DNA from: an uncultured Bacteroidales bacterium | Lineage (GTDB): Bacteria; Bacteroidota; Bacteroidia; Bacteroidales; Muribaculaceae | Direction: 5' to 3' | Length of the DNA stretch: 64,000 nucleotides | Assembly: GCA_900539915.1 (NCBI GenBank) | Contig: UQDU01000005.1 | Span: forward strand, 20,892-84,891 | Part shown: in pieces, positions 25,772-40,804 of the stretch | Layout of the letters: every line of letters begins with the position of its first letter | Numbering within the stretch: position 1 is the first letter of the stretch | The notes under the pieces: generated by a model | Databases searched by the model: none | Seen by the model: only the letters and a program-made list of their open reading frames with translations | Told to the model about the DNA's origin: nothing | Translations under genes and position numbers: made by a program

Positions 25772-28700
25772 ATGTCAGCACAATTAGACAAACCCCGTGT
25801 AAACTTCGCGTCGGTTAAGAACCCTCTCCCTTATCCCGACTTCTTGGAGGTGCAGCTCAAATCCTTCCAGGACTTCCTGCAGCTTGACACTCCTCCCGAA
25901 AAACGCAACAACGAGGGGCTTTTCAAAGTATTTGCCGAGAACTTCCCGATTGCCGACACTCGTAACAATTTCGTACTGGAATTTCTCGACTATTACGTCG
26001 ATCCCCCACGTTACACTATAGCTGAATGCCTCGAGCGCGGCCTGACCTATTCGGTGCCCCTCAAGGCCAAGCTCAAACTGTACTGTACCGACCCTGACCA
26101 CGAGGACTTCGCCACTGTGATTCAGGATGTCTATCTGGGTCAAATACCTTATATGACCGATAAGGGCACTTTCGTCATCAACGGTGCCGAGCGCGTCGTC
26201 GTGTCGCAGCTCCACCGTTCGCCGGGTGTCTTCTTCGGCCAGTCTACCCATGCCAATGGCACCAAGCTCTACTCTGCGCGTATCATCCCCTTCCGCGGCA
26301 GCTGGATAGAGTTTGCCACTGACATCAACAATGTCATGTACGCCTACATCGACCGCAAGAAGAAATTGCCCGTGACCACTCTGTTGCGTGCCATCGGTCT
26401 GGAGAGCGACAAGGACATCATCGAAAAATTCGGTCTCGCCGAGGAGGTGAAGGTCAACAAGACCAACCTCAAGAAGGCTCTCGGACGCAAGCTTGCCGCC
26501 CGTGTGCTCAAGACGCGCATCGAGGACTTCGCCGACGAGGATACCGGCGAAGTGGTATCCATCGAGCGCAACGAGATGATTCTCGACCGCGAGACTGTGC
26601 TCGAAGAGGAGCACATCCAGGAAATACTCGACTCAGGCGTGCAGACGCTCCTCCTCCACAAGGTAGACGCCGGCTCCACTGACTACTCCATCATATTCAA
26701 CACGCTTCAGAAGGATACGACCAACAGCGAGATTGAGGCTATCCAGTACATCTACCGACAGCTCCGCAACGCCGAGCCGCCGGACGATGCCAGCGCGCGC
26801 GAAGTCATCACCAACCTCTTCTTCTCGGAGAAGCGTTATGACCTCGGCGAGGTAGGCCGCTACCGTATCAACAAGAAGCTCGGTCTTGACACTCCCATGG
26901 ATGTCAAGGTCCTCACACGCGAGGACATCGTGTCGATCATCAAGCACCTCATAGAGCTTATCAACTCCAAGGCTGACGTGGACGACATCGACCACCTGAG
27001 CAACCGCCGCGTTCGCACCGTCGGCGAGCAGCTCTACAACCAGTTTGCCATGGGTCTCGCCCGCATGTCGCGCACCATCCGTGAGCGCATGAACGTGCGT
27101 GACAATGAGGTGTTCACACCCATCGACCTTATCAACGCCAAGACTATCTCGAGCGTTATCAATACATTCTTCGGCACCAACGCGCTGAGCCAGTTCATGG
27201 ACCAGACCAATCCGCTTGCCGAAATCACCCACAAGCGCCGTATGTCGGCCCTCGGCCCCGGCGGTCTGACCCGCGAACGCGCCGGCTTCGAGGTGCGTGA
27301 CGTCCACTATACCCACTATGGCCGTCTCTGCCCGATCGAGACCCCTGAAGGTCCTAACATCGGTCTGATTTCGTCGCTCTGTGTATATGCAAAAATCAAC
27401 GATCTCGGCTTCATCGAGACCCCCTACCGCGAGGTCAAGGATGCCAAGGTCAACCTCAAGAACGACAAGGTGGTCTACCTGACCGCCGAAGTGGAGGAGG
27501 GCAAGGTCATCGCCCAGGGCAACGCGCCGCTCAACGCCGACGGCTCTTTCGTGCGTGACCGTGTCAAGGCCCGTCTCGACGCCGATTTCCCCGTGGTAGC
27601 CCCCGGAGAGGTTGAGCTGATGGACGTGTCGCCCACACAGATTGCCTCTATCGCCGCTTCGCTCATCCCGTTCCTCGAGCATGACGACGCCAACCGTGCG
27701 CTCATGGGCTCTAACATGATGCGCCAGGCTGTGCCGCTGCTGCGCAGCGAGGCTCCTATCGTCGGTACCGGCATCGAGGGCCAGCTCATCCGCGACTCCC
27801 GCACCCAGATCATGGCCGAGGGCGACGGTGTCATCGAGTTTGTCGATGCGAGCGTCATCAAAATCCGCTATGACCGCACCCCCGACGAGGAGTTTGTGGC
27901 CTTCGAGGACGCTCTCAAGGAGTACCACCTCCCCAAATTCCGCAAGACCAACCAGAGCACCACTATCGACCTGCGCCCCATATGCAACAAGGGCCAGCGC
28001 GTCACGAAGGGCGACATCCTCACCGAAGGTTACTCTACCGAAAACGGCGAGCTCGCTCTCGGACGCAACCTCAAGGTGGCTTTCATGCCCTGGAAGGGTT
28101 ACAACTATGAGGACGCCATCGTGCTCAACGAGCGCGTGGTGCGTGAGGACATCCTGACCTCGGTCCACGTCGACGAGTATTCGCTCGAAGTGCGCGAGAC
28201 CAAGCGAGGCATGGAGGAGCTCACCAGCGACATCCCCAATGTCAGCGAGGACGCCACCAAGGATCTCGACGAGCGCGGCATCATCCGCGTCGGCGCACAC
28301 GTGGTGCCCGGCGACATCATGATAGGCAAAATCACCCCCAAGGGCGAGAGCGACCCCACTCCCGAGGAGAAGCTGCTCCGCGCCATCTTCGGCGACAAGG
28401 CCGGCGATGTCAAGGACGCATCCCTCAAGGCTTCACCGTCGCTCAAGGGCGTGGTAATCGGCACCAATCTCTTCAGCCGTGCCACCAAGAAGAAAAAGTC
28501 CAAGAGCGCCAACGCGCAGCTCCCCCAGCTCGACGAGGAATACGAAAAGCGTCTCGACGAGCTCAAGGATGTGCTCGTCAGCAAGCTCACCACCCTGACC
28601 AAGGACCTCACCTCGGCCGGCGTCAAGGACTACCTCGGCACCGACATCATACCCCAGGGCTCCAAGTTTGCCGCTTCGACCCTGCGCGACATCGAGTATG

Positions 28701-29584
28701 ACACCGTCAATCTGAGCAACTGGACCAACGACGAGCACAAGAACACGCTCATCCGCGCCACCATCGTCAATTATCTGCGCAAGAGCAAGGAAATCGACGC
28801 CGAGCTCCGCCGCAAGAAGTTTGACATCTCCATAGGCGACGAGCTCCCCTCGGGCATCATGCAGATGGCCAAGGTCTACGTGGCCAAGAAGCGCAAAATC
28901 AGCGTCGGCGACAAGATGGCAGGCCGTCACGGCAACAAGGGTATCGTCTCGCGCATCGTGCGCCAGGAGGATATGCCCTTCCTCGCCGACGGTACCCCGG
29001 TCGACATCGTGCTCAACCCTCTGGGTGTGCCTTCGCGTATGAACCTCGGTCAGATTTTCGAGACCGTGCTCGGATGGGCCGGACGCGAGCTGGGCGAGAA
29101 GTTCGCCACCCCGATTTTCGACGGTGCGTCGCTCGACGACCTCAACGAGTGGACCGACAAGGCCGGTCTGCCGCGCTACGGCAAGACCTACCTCTATGAC
29201 GGCGGCACCGGCGACCGCTTCGACCAGCCGGCCACCGTGGGCGTCATCTACATGCTTAAGCTCGGCCACATGGTCGAGGACAAGATGCACGCACGCTCCA
29301 TCGGCCCGTACTCGCTCATCACCCAGCAGCCTCTCGGCGGTAAAGCCCAGTTTGGTGGCCAGCGCTTCGGAGAGATGGAAGTCTGGGCGCTTGAAGCTTT
29401 CGGCGCCAGCCACATCCTTCAGGAGATTCTCACCATCAAGTCTGACGACGTCACAGGCCGCAGCAAGGCCTACGAGGCTATAGTCAAGGGTGATCCGATG
29501 CCCCCGGCCGGCATACCCGAGTCGCTCAACGTGCTTCTGCACGAGCTCCGCGGTCTCGGCCTGAGCATCAACCTCGAGAATTGA
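25772..29584 (+). CDS. rpoB: DNA-directed RNA polymerase subunit beta
   Basis: This catalytic subunit forms half of the active-site cleft and the rifampicin pocket (1270 aa, normal for Bacteroidota). The rifampicin region reads [40 protein letters not shown] (in segments; about residues 465-505). The C-terminal region has [23 protein letters not shown]. There is a 205-bp spacer with an attenuator upstream. rpoC follows after 52 bp. Confidence 0.99.
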   Translation: MSAQLDKPRVNFASVKNPLPYPDFLEVQLKSFQDFLQLDTPPEKRNNEGLFKVFAENFPIADTRNNFVLEFLDYYVDPPRYTIAECLERGLTYSVPLKAKLKLYCTDPDHEDFATVIQDVYLGQIPYMTDKGTFVINGAERVVVSQLHRSPGVFFGQSTHANGTKLYSARIIPFRGSWIEFATDINNVMYAYIDRKKKLPVTTLLRAIGLESDKDIIEKFGLAEEVKVNKTNLKKALGRKLAARVLKTRIEDFADEDTGEVVSIERNEMILDRETVLEEEHIQEILDSGVQTLLLHKVDAGSTDYSIIFNTLQKDTTNSEIEAIQYIYRQLRNAEPPDDASAREVITNLFFSEKRYDLGEVGRYRINKKLGLDTPMDVKVLTREDIVSIIKHLIELINSKADVDDIDHLSNRRVRTVGEQLYNQFAMGLARMSRTIRERMNVRDNEVFTPIDLINAKTISSVINTFFGTNALSQFMDQTNPLAEITHKRRMSALGPGGLTRERAGFEVRDVHYTHYGRLCPIETPEGPNIGLISSLCVYAKINDLGFIETPYREVKDAKVNLKNDKVVYLTAEVEEGKVIAQGNAPLNADGSFVRDRVKARLDADFPVVAPGEVELMDVSPTQIASIAASLIPFLEHDDANRALMGSNMMRQAVPLLRSEAPIVGTGIEGQLIRDSRTQIMAEGDGVIEFVDASVIKIRYDRTPDEEFVAFEDALKEYHLPKFRKTNQSTTIDLRPICNKGQRVTKGDILTEGYSTENGELALGRNLKVAFMPWKGYNYEDAIVLNERVVREDILTSVHVDEYSLEVRETKRGMEELTSDIPNVSEDATKDLDERGIIRVGAHVVPGDIMIGKITPKGESDPTPEEKLLRAIFGDKAGDVKDASLKASPSLKGVVIGTNLFSRATKKKKSKSANAQLPQLDEEYEKRLDELKDVLVSKLTTLTKDLTSAGVKDYLGTDIIPQGSKFAASTLRDIEYDTVNLSNWTNDEHKNTLIRATIVNYLRKSKEIDAELRRKKFDISIGDELPSGIMQMAKVYVAKKRKISVGDKMAGRHGNKGIVSRIVRQEDMPFLADGTPVDIVLNPLGVPSRMNLGQIFETVLGWAGRELGEKFATPIFDGASLDDLNEWTDKAGLPRYGKTYLYDGGTGDRFDQPATVGVIYMLKLGHMVEDKMHARSIGPYSLITQQPLGGKAQFGGQRFGEMEVWALEAFGASHILQEILTIKSDDVTGRSKAYEAIVKGDPMPPAGIPESLNVLLHELRGLGLSINLEN

Positions 29585-29636
29585 TCCTTTACCACAACCA
29601 TACTCCCAACAATTTCTCTCCCGACATACATACAAA

Positions 29637-33953
<4,317 letters not shown>

Positions 33954-33975
33954 TCCACACATAGCATTCACACCC

Positions 33976-34009
33976 CGAGGGGGCTGCGCCACAGGCCGCA
34001 GCCCCCTCG
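33976..34009 (+). terminator. Terminator stem after rpoC
   Basis: A perfect 13-bp GC-rich stem (CGAGGGGGCTGCG, 33976-33988, with 33997-34009; 8-nt loop) starts 23 bp after the rpoC stop. There is no clean U-run (CTGCATTTCAT follows). Confidence 0.7.
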
Positions 34010-34068
34010 CTGCATTTCATGGACCGGCACAATGCCCCTGACCTAAGGAATGCACACATCGTAGTAGG

Positions 34069-34141
34069 GACATGCCATGGCATGTCTGCTGACGCAACAC
34101 CCCTCATTTGCATGGCTTTAGGCGACATGCCATGGCATGTC
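34069..34141. repeat. Paired palindromic repeat after rpoC
   Basis: Exact copies of GACATGCCATGGCATGTC lie at 34069-34086 and 34124-34141, 55 bp apart, with the same spacer and left flank as the pair after polA (11145-11217). It directly abuts the 86-bp inverted-repeat element. Confidence 0.85.
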
Positions 34142-34144
34142 CCT

Positions 34145-34230
34145 ACTGCTGTTTAATTAAGCGTATATGGATATCGCGCCCACAAGGGGCGCGTCAAAGC
34201 ATATTATTACTTGCTTAAGTAAACAGCATT
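34145..34230 (+). repeat. 86-bp inverted-repeat-bounded element, copy B
   Basis: The ends TGCTGTTTAATTAAGC (34147-34162) and GCTTAAGTAAACAGCATT (34213-34230) are inverted repeats. The interior has GCGCCCACAAGGGGCGC and GTCAAAGCATAT, the reverse complement of copy A at 4203-4288. The right flank GTGGCATGTCCCTAC matches copies C and D. It is non-coding. Confidence 0.82.
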
Positions 34231-34287
34231 GTGGCATGTCCCTACTACCTCATAACGGCAGTCAAGCATTACCGAATGCTTAAGTTA

Positions 34288-34317
34288 GTGGCGGATGCAC
34301 CGGGGTGCATCCGCCAC
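34288..34317. repeat. Perfect 14-bp hairpin before the ABC gene end
   Basis: Arms 34288-34301 and 34304-34317 (GTGGCGGATGCACC and its complement) are separated by only 2 bp. It could terminate the minus-strand ABC gene, whose stop lies 59 bp away, or mark the end of the repeat cluster. Confidence 0.6.
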
Positions 34318-34375
34318 AAGTTTGAGTGGTTTAATCCAGGTTTTGTAACACCTCCATTATATGACTTGGATTGGG

Positions 34376-35824
34376 TTAGCGGCGGTGCAGCTCTTTGCGG
34401 AGCTTGGCGCCGGGGGGAGCTTCTTCGATGCGGTGGGTGACGTAGATCAGGGAGAAGAGGCGGGCGCGGCTGAGGCGGTCGATGGTGAGGCGTATGGCGC
34501 GTTTGCATGCCTGGTCGAGGCCGTGGAGGGGCTCGTCGAGGATGAGCAGGGGCGGTGTCTTGATGAGGGTTCTGGCTATGAGGAGCAGCCGCTGTTCGCC
34601 GGCCGACATGGTGCGGAAGGGGCGGTCGGCGAGGTGGCCGATGCGCAGGTAGTCGAGCCACCGGGCGGCGAGGTCGAGCTGCGCCGGGGTGAGCTTCTTG
34701 TACTGTCCTACGGTGTCGTTGAGCCCCTGCGCCACGACATGGAGGCCGAGGGAGTGTCCGCCGTTGAAGTAGAGGTGCATCTCGGGCGACACGTAGCCTA
34801 TGCGCCGCTTGATGTCCCAGATGCTCTCGCCCGAGCCTCGGCGGCGGCCGAAAAGGCTGAGGTCGTTGGAGTAGCCCTGCGGATTGTCGGCATGGATGAG
34901 CGAGAGGAGGGTTGACTTGCCGGCTCCGTTGGGGCCTGTGAGAATCCAGTGCTCGCCCATGCGTATCTGCCACGAGATGTCGTCGATTATGACCGCGCTG
35001 CCATAGGATATACGGCAGTGGCGCATGTCGACGATGACGGAGCCTTCGGCCGGCTGCGTGTCGGCGGCGTCATCGGCCAGCGGCAGCATCTCCTCGGGGG
35101 CCACGGCATAGTCAAAGAGGGCGTCGAGGCTCTCGCGCTCGGCGTAGCTGACGGCAGGGAGGAGCGTCAGCCCCTTTATGGGGATGATGGAGGTGACGAA
35201 GGGTGGTATCTCGTTGACATTGCAGAGCAGCATCATGATGGATGTGGCCGAGGAGGCAGTGATGCGCTCCATGGCTGCGTCAAGTTCCTTGCGCGCCTCC
35301 ACATCGAGGCCTATGTAGGGGTTGTCGAGAATCAGCAAGTCGGGCGTGTCAAGGAGCTGGTTGATTATGAGCATCTTGCGCAGTTCGCCGCTCGAGAGGG
35401 CGTTGACAGGCTTGTGCTCGTAGCCCCGGAGCTTCATCCTCTCGGCGAAACCGCGCCACGAGGGATGGTCGAGGCGGTCGCCCATCACCTCGCGTACGGT
35501 GGGCACCTCGCCGTTCATGCCTGACTCGTAGCGTTGCTGGTAGTAGCCGGCCTTGAATCCGGCGAGCGAATGTATGTCGCTGAACTCCACATAGCGCACG
35601 TTGAGGCGTCCGCGAGGCGAGGCGATGTCGTTGGTGGCGAAGTTCCATCCGCGCTCTATGATTTTGGCCAGGGAGGTCTTGCCCGAGCCGTTAGGGCCGA
35701 TTACCACCGTCAGTCCCTCGGGGACGACGGCGCGGTGGGGGTTGGCGATGGTCACGCCCGTGTATTTCAGAAAAGGGCTGCGCAACTCTACGAGCGGCGC
35801 AGCCTGGTCAGATAACGATGACAT
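34376..35824 (-). CDS. ABC ATPase with two nucleotide-binding domains (ModF/PhrA-like)
   Basis: This is a cytosolic protein of 482 aa with two complete ABC cassettes and no membrane segment. The first cassette has Walker A GPNGSGKTSL (about residues 43-52), the LSSGELRKML signature and LLILDNPYIGLD. The second has GPNGAGKSTLL (about residues 294-304), the MSAGEQRLLLIART signature and LLILDEPLHGLD. This matches the ModF/PhrA type, whose role is poorly defined; it lacks the long linker of ABC-F translation factors. No molybdate transport genes are nearby. It is the last gene of a minus-strand series after the TPR and barrel genes, preceded by an 18-bp tandem repeat that sits at its translation start. 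Confidence 0.88.
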   Translation of the reverse strand: MSSLSDQAAPLVELRSPFLKYTGVTIANPHRAVVPEGLTVVIGPNGSGKTSLAKIIERGWNFATNDIASPRGRLNVRYVEFSDIHSLAGFKAGYYQQRYESGMNGEVPTVREVMGDRLDHPSWRGFAERMKLRGYEHKPVNALSSGELRKMLIINQLLDTPDLLILDNPYIGLDVEARKELDAAMERITASSATSIMMLLCNVNEIPPFVTSIIPIKGLTLLPAVSYAERESLDALFDYAVAPEEMLPLADDAADTQPAEGSVIVDMRHCRISYGSAVIIDDISWQIRMGEHWILTGPNGAGKSTLLSLIHADNPQGYSNDLSLFGRRRGSGESIWDIKRRIGYVSPEMHLYFNGGHSLGLHVVAQGLNDTVGQYKKLTPAQLDLAARWLDYLRIGHLADRPFRTMSAGEQRLLLIARTLIKTPPLLILDEPLHGLDQACKRAIRLTIDRLSRARLFSLIYVTHRIEEAPPGAKLRKELHRR

Positions 35825-35834
35825 ATCAGAGGTT

Positions 35835-35885
35835 TTAAGGGCATTAAAGTCCTTAAGGGCATTAGAGACCTTAGGGACTTTAGAA
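35835..35885. repeat. 18-bp tandem repeat in the barrel-ABC spacer
   Basis: The units are TTAAGGGCATTAAAGTCC (35835-35852), TTAAGGGCATTAGAGACC (35853-35870) and a shortened third unit (35871-35885) that overlaps the stop codon of the upstream barrel gene. The array ends 10 bp before the ABC gene's ATG, so copy-number changes would alter the spacing at its translation start. Confidence 0.75.
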
Positions 35886-37619
35886 TTTATATGCGGCTCC
35901 TACGAGGCCGTTGAAGCCCTCGTAGGGGATGCCGCCTATCATCAGGGATTTGCGGCTGAGGATGTTATTGAACTCGGCGAAGAGCGTCAGCTGGCTGTTG
36001 AGGCGGTAGGTGCCTCCGAGGTTGATGTCGGAGATGTTGCCGAGATCTATGCAGGTGTTGGTGGCGCGAGGCTCGGGGAGGAGTGTGAAATGCGAGTCGA
36101 TGATGGCACGGCGCGCCCTCAGCTGCCAGCCTACGGTGATGTCGAGGGGCTTGAGGGGGTGCACGGTCAGGTCCACGCCAGCCACGTAGCGTGCGCGGTC
36201 ACGCCAGATGTACCAGCCCTTGTCGTAGGACTGCGGAGCAGCCTCGACACGCGCTTCAAGCTCGGCCCACTCCTTGAACGCCGCGCCCACAGTGAGGCCG
36301 GCTTTCCAGCCCTTGATATCCTGGGAGGCAAAGAGCGAGGTGTTGTAGTGGAGCTGCGGCATCAGCCAGTCGTTGGCGCGGGCGTAGGCCAGCGAGAGGC
36401 GACCGTAGACGGCCTTGCGCGGACCCACCGTCAGGGCTATCTCCGCGTCGTAGGGGACATAGCTCTCGCGGTAGGCTATCATGGGGGAGTTGAGATAGTT
36501 GATGTTGTAGAGCGAGGCGAGGGTGTTGAGGCGCGCTCCGCCGGTGACTGTTCCGGTGACAGTGACGAGCTTCACGGGGTGCCAGTCGATGCGCACATCG
36601 GGCGAGAGGCGCACCACCGCGCCGCCGTTGATGACGAAGTCCACGTTGAGTCCGGCGTCGAGATTGAACGCCGAGCTGCGGAGCTGGTAGCGCGGAGTGA
36701 GCGAGAGGATGCCGTTGTCATATGACTCGCCGGTGTCGGAGAGGATGTAGCCCTCGTCGGGGGTCATGGAGTAGTTGGCCACCGAGCTGCGCGGGCTGAA
36801 CGACATGGTGTAGCTGGCATCAAGCCCTATGGAAGAGGTCTCGGTGAAGGGCATCAGGGCGTCGGCGCGGATGTCCATGACGCTCTGGCGTATGGGTTCG
36901 CGCGAATCGGTGTCGAGGGCTTCGGGCCATGCGTACCAGGGGAGGCGGTTGCGGTAGCCGAAGTAGCCGTAGGAGGCATGCACATTGTATTTGAGGCTCT
37001 GCACGCTCGAATGCCATGCGGCGGCCACATTGACGGAGTTGACATACTGGTGCCATGTGCCCTCGATTTCATAGAGGTCGCCGGGGATGTGGTAGGCCGG
37101 ATTAAACGAGGAGAAGCGGTAGTCGATGCCGGCGTCGATAAACGAGCGGCGTCCTATGGCTTGATGGAGGTCTATGCCAAATGCGGCTGTGGAGTGGCGG
37201 TGTTCGGTGCCGCTGACCTTGTAGTTGGCTCCGTTGAACTGTCCCCAGGCCGAGAGGCGCGTGTGGTCGGTGTCGATGAAGCGGTATCCGGCCGATGCCT
37301 CCACGTGGTAGGCCGGCCAGTAGGCAGCCATGGCATATCCGCGGTAGGGCGAGGTGGGGAGAGTGTCGTTCCACGCCGCCGGCTGGTAGAAGGAGGCCGT
37401 GGGCACCACCGGCGCGCCGGTCATGCGCTGGCTGTACTCTATGGGGGATGCCTCCACAGGCTTGAGGCCTATCACCGGCACCTGCTGGAGGCGCGAAAAC
37501 TCGCGGTGGGTGGGCACTATGTCGTGGGTCACATCCACCTCCTGGGCGAGTTGCTGCGCGGAGGCGGCTGAGGCTGAGGCTGTGAGGAATATGGCGGTGG
37601 CTAATATGTCGCGTTTCAT
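35880..37619 (-). CDS. Outer-membrane beta-barrel protein without plug domain (579 aa)
   Basis: A signal peptide (residues 1-21, ending SASA-AQQ) precedes about 80 residues of linker. The rest is a long series of alternating aromatic/polar strands (for example YHVEASAGYRFI, AAFGIDLHQAIG, RYQLRSSAFNLDAGLNVDF), ending GLVGAAYKF with a terminal Phe, as in outer-membrane barrels. It resembles the barrel part of TonB-dependent receptors, but no plug or TonB box is seen. The ATG at 37619 begins the signal peptide; the longer frame adds 20 unlikely residues. It starts 38 bp after the TPR gene, so the pair may act together in the envelope. The substrate is unknown. Confidence 0.8.
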   Translation of the reverse strand: MKRDILATAIFLTASASAASAQQLAQEVDVTHDIVPTHREFSRLQQVPVIGLKPVEASPIEYSQRMTGAPVVPTASFYQPAAWNDTLPTSPYRGYAMAAYWPAYHVEASAGYRFIDTDHTRLSAWGQFNGANYKVSGTEHRHSTAAFGIDLHQAIGRRSFIDAGIDYRFSSFNPAYHIPGDLYEIEGTWHQYVNSVNVAAAWHSSVQSLKYNVHASYGYFGYRNRLPWYAWPEALDTDSREPIRQSVMDIRADALMPFTETSSIGLDASYTMSFSPRSSVANYSMTPDEGYILSDTGESYDNGILSLTPRYQLRSSAFNLDAGLNVDFVINGGAVVRLSPDVRIDWHPVKLVTVTGTVTGGARLNTLASLYNINYLNSPMIAYRESYVPYDAEIALTVGPRKAVYGRLSLAYARANDWLMPQLHYNTSLFASQDIKGWKAGLTVGAAFKEWAELEARVEAAPQSYDKGWYIWRDRARYVAGVDLTVHPLKPLDITVGWQLRARRAIIDSHFTLLPEPRATNTCIDLGNISDINLGGTYRLNSQLTLFAEFNNILSRKSLMIGGIPYEGFNGLVGAAYKF

Positions 37620-37656
37620 AAGGGATGTATGTTTCAAAGTGTCTGTCGTGGGGGGA

Positions 37657-40638
37657 TTATTTCTTGAGCCTCTGGTCAATCATCAGGAATATGTCGGGCT
37701 GTTTGCCGGGATAATTGGATTTGAGGGTCTTGAGATACTGGTCGGCCTCGAAGGTGTTGCCTGAGGCCCTGAGCGCGTCGCTCAGCACTATGAAGCCTCG
37801 TGCGAGCCAGTAGGGCTGGGCAGGAGAGGCGTCGATGAAGGCGTTGACGGTCTTGATGGCTCCCTTGGTGTCGCCGCGGTCGAGCATGCTCTGGGCGAGG
37901 TAGACCGCGCTCTTGGAGCCGTTGGTGTCGCTGACCTGCGAAGCCACCTTGGCCCACTCGGCTTCGGCCTCGGCTATCTTGCCGGAGCGTTTCAGGGCCA
38001 GACCGCGCATGAAGCGTGTCTCGGTCAGCTTGTCGGTGGGCACATCAGCCATGGCCAGCACCTTGTCGGCCTCGGCTATGACGGCTGCGTCATTGCCGGC
38101 CTGGAGCGAGTTGGTCATGATGCCCATACGGGCGGCGAGGAGGTTACGCGGCGAGGAGGCAGACTGTGACAGCTCCTTGTATTCCTCGAGGGCCTGTTCG
38201 CCGTTGCCCTGGCTGAGGAGGCCGTCGGCGAGAATCACCCTTGCGTCCTCCGCCACGGTGGACTTGGGATATGTGTTGACGAGGCGCGAGCTGAATTCCA
38301 CCGCCTCCTCCGTCTGCCCCTTGGCACGGGCGTTTTCGGCGAGATAGTAGAGGGCTTCCGCCTCAAACATGCCTCCCGGGTAACGGCCTATGTAGGCCAG
38401 CAGGGGCTTTGTGTCGCCGCTTTGGGCGTATATCTTCTCCGCGGCCTGGAAAGCCGAGCGGTCGATGTCGGCCTTGTCGACCGACGGAGCACCGGGAAGC
38501 GACTCCATGAACGACACATATTCGTCAAGCTGCCCGGCATCGGCCATGAGCTGCTTGAGGTCGTCGGCAGCCACACGCGCCTCGTCGCTGGAGGGGTAGG
38601 CTTTGATGACGTTTTTGTAGGCATCCATCGCCTTTGACTTGTCCCGGGAGTCCTGGGCGTTGATGGCGAGGATGAGGGCGGCGCGTCGACCCTGGGAGGT
38701 CAGGGGGTACTCCTTGAGCAGACGCGAGTAGGTGGCATTGGCCTGAGATGTCTGCGAGAGAGCCGTCTGAGCCGAAGCCTTCTCGAGCAGGGCGTCGGCC
38801 ACATAGGGGCTGCCGGGGAACGACGCCATCATGGCATCAAGGCCGGCTATTTTGGCATTGTTGTCGCCGGTCAGACCCTTCATCACGGCAGCCTGATAGA
38901 GGGAGTAGTCAGCCGTGGCCGGCGAAGCCTCCGCCGCCGAGCGGTATTGCTCCATGGCCTGGGAGTATTTCTTGTCGTAGTAGAGGCAGTCGGCTATGCG
39001 GTTACGGGCGTCGGCAGTCATGCGGCTGTCGAGCGCGCCGGTGTTGAGCGCCTTGGTCAGGTCGGACTGAGCGGCGGCGTATTCGCGGAGGTCATAACGG
39101 GCGTAGCCGAGGTTGTAGAGCGCGAGGGCGCGGTTGGGGTCGTCGGCCTTGGCCTCCGAGAGATAGGTCGTGTAGGCTTCCGCAGCCTCACCGGGGCGGG
39201 AGAGGAGAGAGTAGCAGTCGCCCTCCCAGATGCGTGCCTCGTGGCGCAGGGCATCGCTGCCCCCCTTGACGGCATATAGCTCCTTGAGGTGGGCGAGGGC
39301 TGCCGAGGCGTCTCCGCCGTTGATTTCGCCGACGGCGAGCCCGAGCAGGGCGCGCTGCTTGGCTGTCAGCACCTCAGGGGTGGGATTGCGGAACTTGCCG
39401 GCCGCCTCGAGAGCCTTGGCGTAGTTGCCGTCGGCAAGGTAGCCCGATACGATATGGTCCTGCACTGCCGGAGCGTAGCGCGAGTCGGGATAGCTGGCTA
39501 TGAAGTCCTCGAAGATGGCCGCACTGTTTTCAAACGGAGCCTTGCCGCCGTTGCTCTTGGCCACGGCGTAGTTGTAGAAGGCCGTTTCCCTCGTGGCCGG
39601 GTCATAGGTCATCTCATAGGCTTTCTGGAAAGCCATAAGGGCCGAGTTGGTGTTGCCCTGCTTGAGGTAGGTCTGTCCCAAATAGAGGTATGCGCTCTGT
39701 CCCATGGCGTTTTCCTCGTTGACCGCCTGCTGGAACAGTTTGCCGGCCGCCGCGTAGTCGCCGCGGTTCCACTCGTCGATGCCGAGGATGTAGAACGCCG
39801 ACGGCGCAGGTTTCTGAGCCTTGGCAGCGTAGTCCCACAGGTATGGCACCGCCTCCTCCAGATTGCCCATGGCATAGAGCGATTCGCCGGCTATGCGTCG
39901 GCTTTCGGTGGTGAACGAGGGGATTATATTGGCCGATATTGCCTTCCGCGCCGAAGCGAGCGCGTCTGGGTAGTCGCCCTGCATGAAATATATCTGCGCC
40001 ATGTAGTAGGGTGCCGAAGCTCCTGGAGCCGATGAGGTGTCGACGGTCTTGAAGAGCTTCAGGGCCTCGGAGTAGTCCTTGCGTGCGTAGGCGATGTAGG
40101 CCATGTAGTAGCGGGCTGCATTGCGGTAGCGGTTGTCGGCCACCAGAGAGTCGAACTTGGCCGAAGCCTGAGCATAGTCGCCGAGCATCAGCAGCGAGTA
40201 GGCCTGGCGGTAGAGCATGTCGCCGGCCTGTGCCTGAGTCAGCGCGTCGGGGTCAACCTTGGCATACTGCTCTACGGCCTCGCGGTAGCTGCCGGTGTTG
40301 AACAGCACATCGCCTACAGCCATCATCATCTCCTGCCGATGCACCGACGAGGGGTATTTCCTCAGCCAAGCCTCGAGCATGGGCAGAGCCTCGTCGTCAC
40401 CGATGCCGAGCGTGGCGAGAGCCATGTATCGCTCCGCCTCCTCGCGCTGCTGCGGCGTGGGGGTGAGCTGGATTACATTGAGCATCTGGTCGAGGCATCC
40501 CTCATAGTTGCGGTCAGCCCACATCAGCCGTCCGCGGCTCAGGTAGCCTTCGGCGTCAGCGAGGTTGAGGTCGGCGGTAGTGGCGCCGGTTACAAATATT
40601 GACGACCCGGCAAGGAGCGTCAGCAGTAGTTTACGCAT
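37657..40638 (-). CDS. Large periplasmic TPR-repeat protein (993 aa)
   Basis: A signal peptide (MRKLLLTLLAGSSIFVTGA) starts at the ATG at 40638; the open frame upstream of it is not protein-like. Almost all the rest is tetratricopeptide repeats with the W-LG-Y-A-F-A-P pattern (for example YYMAQIYFMQGDYPDALASARKAI, SAYLYLGQTYLKQGNTNSALMAFQKA), roughly twenty or more units. TPR arrays of this size scaffold protein complexes, and some in Bacteroidota resemble the BamD/YbgF type. Its partner gene encodes an outer-membrane barrel (37619-35880). An AT-rich promoter with an inverted repeat lies just upstream. The specific function is unknown. Confidence 0.88.
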   Translation of the reverse strand: MRKLLLTLLAGSSIFVTGATTADLNLADAEGYLSRGRLMWADRNYEGCLDQMLNVIQLTPTPQQREEAERYMALATLGIGDDEALPMLEAWLRKYPSSVHRQEMMMAVGDVLFNTGSYREAVEQYAKVDPDALTQAQAGDMLYRQAYSLLMLGDYAQASAKFDSLVADNRYRNAARYYMAYIAYARKDYSEALKLFKTVDTSSAPGASAPYYMAQIYFMQGDYPDALASARKAISANIIPSFTTESRRIAGESLYAMGNLEEAVPYLWDYAAKAQKPAPSAFYILGIDEWNRGDYAAAGKLFQQAVNEENAMGQSAYLYLGQTYLKQGNTNSALMAFQKAYEMTYDPATRETAFYNYAVAKSNGGKAPFENSAAIFEDFIASYPDSRYAPAVQDHIVSGYLADGNYAKALEAAGKFRNPTPEVLTAKQRALLGLAVGEINGGDASAALAHLKELYAVKGGSDALRHEARIWEGDCYSLLSRPGEAAEAYTTYLSEAKADDPNRALALYNLGYARYDLREYAAAQSDLTKALNTGALDSRMTADARNRIADCLYYDKKYSQAMEQYRSAAEASPATADYSLYQAAVMKGLTGDNNAKIAGLDAMMASFPGSPYVADALLEKASAQTALSQTSQANATYSRLLKEYPLTSQGRRAALILAINAQDSRDKSKAMDAYKNVIKAYPSSDEARVAADDLKQLMADAGQLDEYVSFMESLPGAPSVDKADIDRSAFQAAEKIYAQSGDTKPLLAYIGRYPGGMFEAEALYYLAENARAKGQTEEAVEFSSRLVNTYPKSTVAEDARVILADGLLSQGNGEQALEEYKELSQSASSPRNLLAARMGIMTNSLQAGNDAAVIAEADKVLAMADVPTDKLTETRFMRGLALKRSGKIAEAEAEWAKVASQVSDTNGSKSAVYLAQSMLDRGDTKGAIKTVNAFIDASPAQPYWLARGFIVLSDALRASGNTFEADQYLKTLKSNYPGKQPDIFLMIDQRLKK

Positions 40639-40671
40639 ATCGTACAGGATATAATTAGGCAATAAAAAATA

Positions 40672-40699
40672 TTTACAAAAGTAATGAAACTTTTGTAAA
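40672..40699 (-). promoter_or_regulatory. Promoter region of the TPR-barrel operon with inverted repeat
   Basis: A perfect 10-bp inverted repeat (TTTACAAAAG, 40672-40681, with 40690-40699) overlaps a minus-strand TACTTTTG box (40676-40683), 37 bp upstream of the TPR ATG. A dyad across a promoter box could be an operator. Confidence 0.5.
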
Positions 40700-40804
40700 T
40701 ACTCTTTCACTCCGGCCTACTTCGGCAGAAATAATTTATGCCGGAGTGTGTAAATATGGCGAGACGAGCCCACACGGCATGTGGCGTCGTCCGTTAAATC
40801 TCTG

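Noticed and set aside
26633..28300. 555-aa frame on the minus strand
   Set aside because: Antisense shadow of rpoB produced by strong codon bias; low-complexity Val/Asp/His/Leu composition.
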